Positions 61,485 through 64,000 of a stretch of 64,000 nt of DNA are shown in pieces; within the stretch, counting starts at the first letter, position 1, and each line of letters opens with the position of its first letter. The notes under the pieces were generated by a model that was not told the DNA's origin, did no database searches, and was given only the letters and a program-made list of their open reading frames with translations. The stretch is from Pseudomonas marginalis (GTDB taxonomy: Bacteria > Pseudomonadota > Gammaproteobacteria > Pseudomonadales > Pseudomonadaceae). The stretch covers positions 134,596 to 198,595 of the forward strand of contig NZ_LKEG01000044.1 in the NCBI RefSeq assembly GCF_001645105.1. The letters are read 5' to 3'. The position numbers were made by a program, and so were the translations under genes.

Positions 61485-62102
61485 TCACAGCACGTAATGC
61501 ATGATCGCCACAAAGTGCAGCAGGCTCCCGCCAATCACAAACAAATGCCAGATCCCATGGGAATGCCGCAGGCGGTCCTCCAGGGCAAAAAAGATGATGC
61601 CGACGGTGTACAACACCCCACCCGATGCGAGCCATACAAACCCCGCCATGCCCAGTGCGGCGATCAGCGGCTTGACCGCCACCAGCACGATCCAACCCAT
61701 CACCGCGTAGATCACGATCGACAGGATGCGCGCCTCGGAGCGCGGCTTGATCTCCTGCAGGATGCCGATCACCGCCAGCCCCCACACAATCCCGAACAAC
61801 GTCCAGCCCCATGGCCCGCGTAACGTCACCAGGCAAAACGGCGTGTAACTGCCGGCGATCAACAGGTAGATCGAAAAGTGATCGACCTTCTGCATGATCT
61901 CTTTTCGCCGTCCCTGCACGCTGTGGTAAACCGTCGACGCGCTGTACAGCACCATCAGCGTAAAGCCATAAATCGCCACGCTGACGATCTTCCAGGGGCT
62001 GCCATCCAGGCTCGCCACCACCAACATCCACACGGCGCCAATACACGCCGCGACTGCACCGAGCAAATGGCTCCAGGCGTTGAACCGTTCCCCGTGATAC
62101 AT
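61485..62102 (-). CDS. trhA: Hemolysin III / PAQR-family membrane protein (TrhA)
   Basis: This 205-residue protein has seven hydrophobic segments and PAQR marks: ERFNAWSHLLGAVAA near the N-terminus, STVYHSV, KVDHFSIYLLIAGSYTPF and the late HSHGIWHLFVIGGSLLHFVAI, whose histidines and aspartate are the conserved metal site. Bacterial members are called hemolysin III, but current work ties TrhA to membrane energy homeostasis. GGAGG precedes the ATG. It is divergent from mdcR. Confidence 0.9.
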   Translation of the reverse strand: MYHGERFNAWSHLLGAVAACIGAVWMLVVASLDGSPWKIVSVAIYGFTLMVLYSASTVYHSVQGRRKEIMQKVDHFSIYLLIAGSYTPFCLVTLRGPWGWTLFGIVWGLAVIGILQEIKPRSEARILSIVIYAVMGWIVLVAVKPLIAALGMAGFVWLASGGVLYTVGIIFFALEDRLRHSHGIWHLFVIGGSLLHFVAIMHYVL

Positions 62103-62241
62103 CTGTCACTGACCTCCTGTAACCGTTAAACACTGGCTGGCAAGCGTCCAGCCTTGCGCATAAGAGTGCAAGCAGGTTATGACGTTCCGAGGACGCCAGA
62201 CGGTTTTGCGGGCACAATCGACCGCATTCGAACAAGAGCCC

Positions 62242-63162
62242 ATGGCCATGCTGATCGACGAAGAATTCACCCTCAAGAAACTGGAAATCTTCCTGGCGTT
62301 CATGCGCACCGGCAACTTGGCCCGCGCCGCCGCCGAGCTGCAGACCAGCAACGTCAGTGTGCACCGCGCCATCCACTCCCTGGAAAACGCCCTGCGCTGC
62401 CCGCTGTTCAAGCACGAGGGGCGCAACCTCACGCCGCTGGAAAGCGCTTACGTATTGGAAGAGCGCGCGCAGAAACTGGTGGCCGACGTGGTCGACAGCG
62501 TACGCCTCACCCGCGAAGCCGCCGGGTTCTCCGCCGAGCGCTTCAAACTGGGCTCACTGTATTCGCTGACGGTGAAGACCGTGCCGCAACTGATCATGGG
62601 CCTTAAGATCCGCCGCAGCGAACTCAATATCGACCTGATCCTGGGCTCCAACTTCGACCTGCTCTACAAGCTCAAGAACATGGAAGTGGACGCGATCCTC
62701 ATCTCCCTGGACGAACACGCCAACGACCCCGATTGCGAGCAGATCGCGCTGTTTTCCGACGACATCTTCCTCGCCACCCCGGCCGACTCGCCCTTCGACC
62801 GCGAACACGAAATCGACCTCGCCGACGTACGCGACGCGACCTTCATCACCCTCACCCAAGGCTTCGCCACGCACCAGGATGGCAATCGCGTGTTCAAGCA
62901 AGCGGGGTTCGAGCCGAAGGTGGCGATGCAGGTCAATGACATCTTCACCCTGCTGAGCATGGTCAGCTCGGGCGTGGGTTATGCGCTGTTGCCGGGGAGG
63001 ATTGCGGCGGTGTATGAAAACCGGGTGAAGTTGATACCGCTGCAACCCAGGTATCGGTTGCAGCAGCATATTGGGGTGGTGTTTTTGAAGGCCAAAGAGC
63101 GCGATCCGAACTTGCTCGCGTTGCTGGCCGAGTGTCGGATGTACGCGAACCGCAGCGGCTAG
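62242..63162 (+). CDS. mdcR: LysR-family regulator of malonate utilisation
   Basis: This protein of about 306 residues has a LysR DNA-binding domain (FTLKKLEIFLAFMRTGNLARAAAELQTSNVSVHRAIHSLE) and an effector domain. The sequence type and its place at the end of madLM identify it as MdcR, which activates malonate decarboxylase genes when malonate is present. Starts at 62242 and 62248 are both possible; I use 62242, which has AAGAG upstream. A still earlier ATG at 62179 cannot be excluded. Its stop overlaps the madM stop by four bases in convergent orientation. Confidence 0.88.
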   Translation: MAMLIDEEFTLKKLEIFLAFMRTGNLARAAAELQTSNVSVHRAIHSLENALRCPLFKHEGRNLTPLESAYVLEERAQKLVADVVDSVRLTREAAGFSAERFKLGSLYSLTVKTVPQLIMGLKIRRSELNIDLILGSNFDLLYKLKNMEVDAILISLDEHANDPDCEQIALFSDDIFLATPADSPFDREHEIDLADVRDATFITLTQGFATHQDGNRVFKQAGFEPKVAMQVNDIFTLLSMVSSGVGYALLPGRIAAVYENRVKLIPLQPRYRLQQHIGVVFLKAKERDPNLLALLAECRMYANRSG

Positions 63163-63923
63163 CCGACCAGGCCGCGCATGAGCAGAAACAGCAGCGAAGG
63201 CCCCAGCAAACAACCCAACGCCGTATAAAACGCTGCGGTCAGGCAGCCATACGGCACCAGTTTCGGATCGGTGGCCGCCAGCCCGCCGGCCACGCCGCTG
63301 GAGGTGCCCATCAAGCCGCCGAAGATCACCGCACTGCGCGGGTTGTTCAGGCCGATAAGGGGCGCAACGAAAGGTGTCATCACCATCACCAGGATCGCCT
63401 TGATCAACCCGGCAGCGATGGACAACGCCATCACTTCGGAGCTGGCGCCGATCGCCGCTCCGGTGACCGGGCCAACGATATAGGTTACGGCACCCGCACC
63501 AATGGTGGTGAGGCTCACGGCATCGGTGTAGCCGAACGCCATGGCCACGCCGACGCCAGCAACAAAGGACGAGCCCACGCCGACAAACAACGCGAGTACC
63601 CCGACATAGCCCGCGCGCTTGAGCTCATCGACACTCACGCCAAAGGCCGTCGCGACAATGGCAAAGTCCCGCAACATCGCCCCGCCCAGCAGGCCAATAC
63701 CCGACAACAACGGAATATCCACCACACCTTTTGAACCACCGGTAAACGCACCGCCGACGTAAGACAGTACCAGCCCCAACAGGATGGCAATCGCCGAACC
63801 GTGCAGGCGGCCCTTGGTGAAGGTGTCGGAAATCCAATAGGAGACCCACATGGTCAGGCCGATTACGGCGAAACCGCTGATCAGGCCATAGCCGGTGATC
63901 ACTTTCATCATCGATTCGTACAT
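63159..63923 (-). CDS. madM: Malonate transporter subunit MadM
   Basis: This 254-residue inner-membrane protein has about eight hydrophobic segments and reads as MadM, the larger subunit of the sodium-dependent malonate importer MadLM (family segments GVVDIPLLSGIGLLGGAMLRDFAIVAT and GLMGTSSGVAGGLAATDPKLVPYG). ATG 63923 gives the family N-terminus MYESMMKVITGYGL; a GTG at 63932 overlapping the madL stop is the alternative. The malonate decarboxylase genes should lie further to the right, outside the window. Confidence 0.92.
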   Translation of the reverse strand: MYESMMKVITGYGLISGFAVIGLTMWVSYWISDTFTKGRLHGSAIAILLGLVLSYVGGAFTGGSKGVVDIPLLSGIGLLGGAMLRDFAIVATAFGVSVDELKRAGYVGVLALFVGVGSSFVAGVGVAMAFGYTDAVSLTTIGAGAVTYIVGPVTGAAIGASSEVMALSIAAGLIKAILVMVMTPFVAPLIGLNNPRSAVIFGGLMGTSSGVAGGLAATDPKLVPYGCLTAAFYTALGCLLGPSLLFLLMRGLVG

Positions 63924-63928
63924 GGCGA

Positions 63929-64000
63929 TCACCCGGCTTCTTTAGTGGTAACAACAGCACTTGGTTCACGGTTGCCGATACGCACCAGCACCGGTACCAA
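63929..64000 (-). CDS. madL: Malonate transporter subunit MadL, C-terminal 23 codons only
   Basis: The reverse strand from the window edge reads LVPVLVRIGNREPSAVVTTK and ends EAG with TGA at 63929-63931. Position directly before madM, eight bases from its ATG, and the final hydrophobic residues identify it as the end of MadL. The rest is outside the window. Confidence 0.8.
   Translation of the reverse strand: MVPVLVRIGNREPSAVVTTKEAG

Overview
The window is a stretch of gamma-proteobacterial chromosome that reads as a member of the Pseudomonas fluorescens group. The evidence is the gene content and order (sdaB, choXWV, betT/betIBA; tktA-epd-pgk-fba beside metK; ahcY-metF-rhlE-bioA-rsmE; mdcR-madLM), the GC-rich codon use, and many intergenic paired repeats built on GTGGGAGGGGGCTTGC or GAGCGGGCTTGCCCCG cores, typical of the REP/REPIN elements of fluorescent pseudomonads. 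I see no tRNA, rRNA, CRISPR, insertion sequence, prophage or plasmid function.

Layout. 1-11.3 kb: choline/glycine betaine locus, with a serine deaminase, the choline ABC importer choXWV, a BCCT transporter, and betIBA behind a perfect 20-bp BetI-type palindrome. 11.5-16.9 kb: a TldD/TldE-like pair, an rhlA homologue with no rhlB beside it, and an MdtD-like MFS exporter. 17-24.5 kb: the DEAD-box helicase dbpA, a flavoprotein, a YccS-type membrane protein, a periplasmic binding protein, a GNAT protein, a small HTH protein and a YgjP-type metallopeptidase. 24.5-28.1 kb: a receiver-PAS-GGDEF-EAL protein with an altered EAL site, a PL7 alginate lyase and an AT-rich orphan secreted protein. 28.4-37.3 kb: central carbon genes (fba, two small lipoproteins, pgk, epd, tktA), divergent from an ArsR-methyltransferase regulator and metK. 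37.4-44.7 kb: small secreted proteins around ligB, a cytochrome c', mltA, a MAPEG protein, a Na+/H+ antiporter and an FNT-family channel. 44.8-46.7 kb: a homologue of the type III effector phospholipase ExoU. 46.8-57.9 kb: a thioesterase, ahcY behind a SAH riboswitch, metF, a GT-A-like protein, a binding protein, rhlE, yceI with cytochrome b561, bioA and rsmE. 57.9-61.5 kb: a D-amino-acid type operon (dadA-like, ridA-like, binding protein) with a divergent LysR gene. 61.5-64 kb: a PAQR/hemolysin III protein, mdcR, madM and the end of madL.

How the genes fit together. The choline genes import choline, oxidise it to glycine betaine and sense it; serine deaminase lies at the far end of that pathway. 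MetK, AhcY and MetF are steps of the methionine/SAM cycle, and two different SAH-type sensors (an ArsR-MTase protein and a riboswitch) sit in front of metK and ahcY. The most unusual cargo is the ExoU-like effector, placed without chaperone or secretion genes between housekeeping genes, and the rhlA-exporter pair, which suggests a secreted hydroxyalkanoyloxy-alkanoate surfactant.
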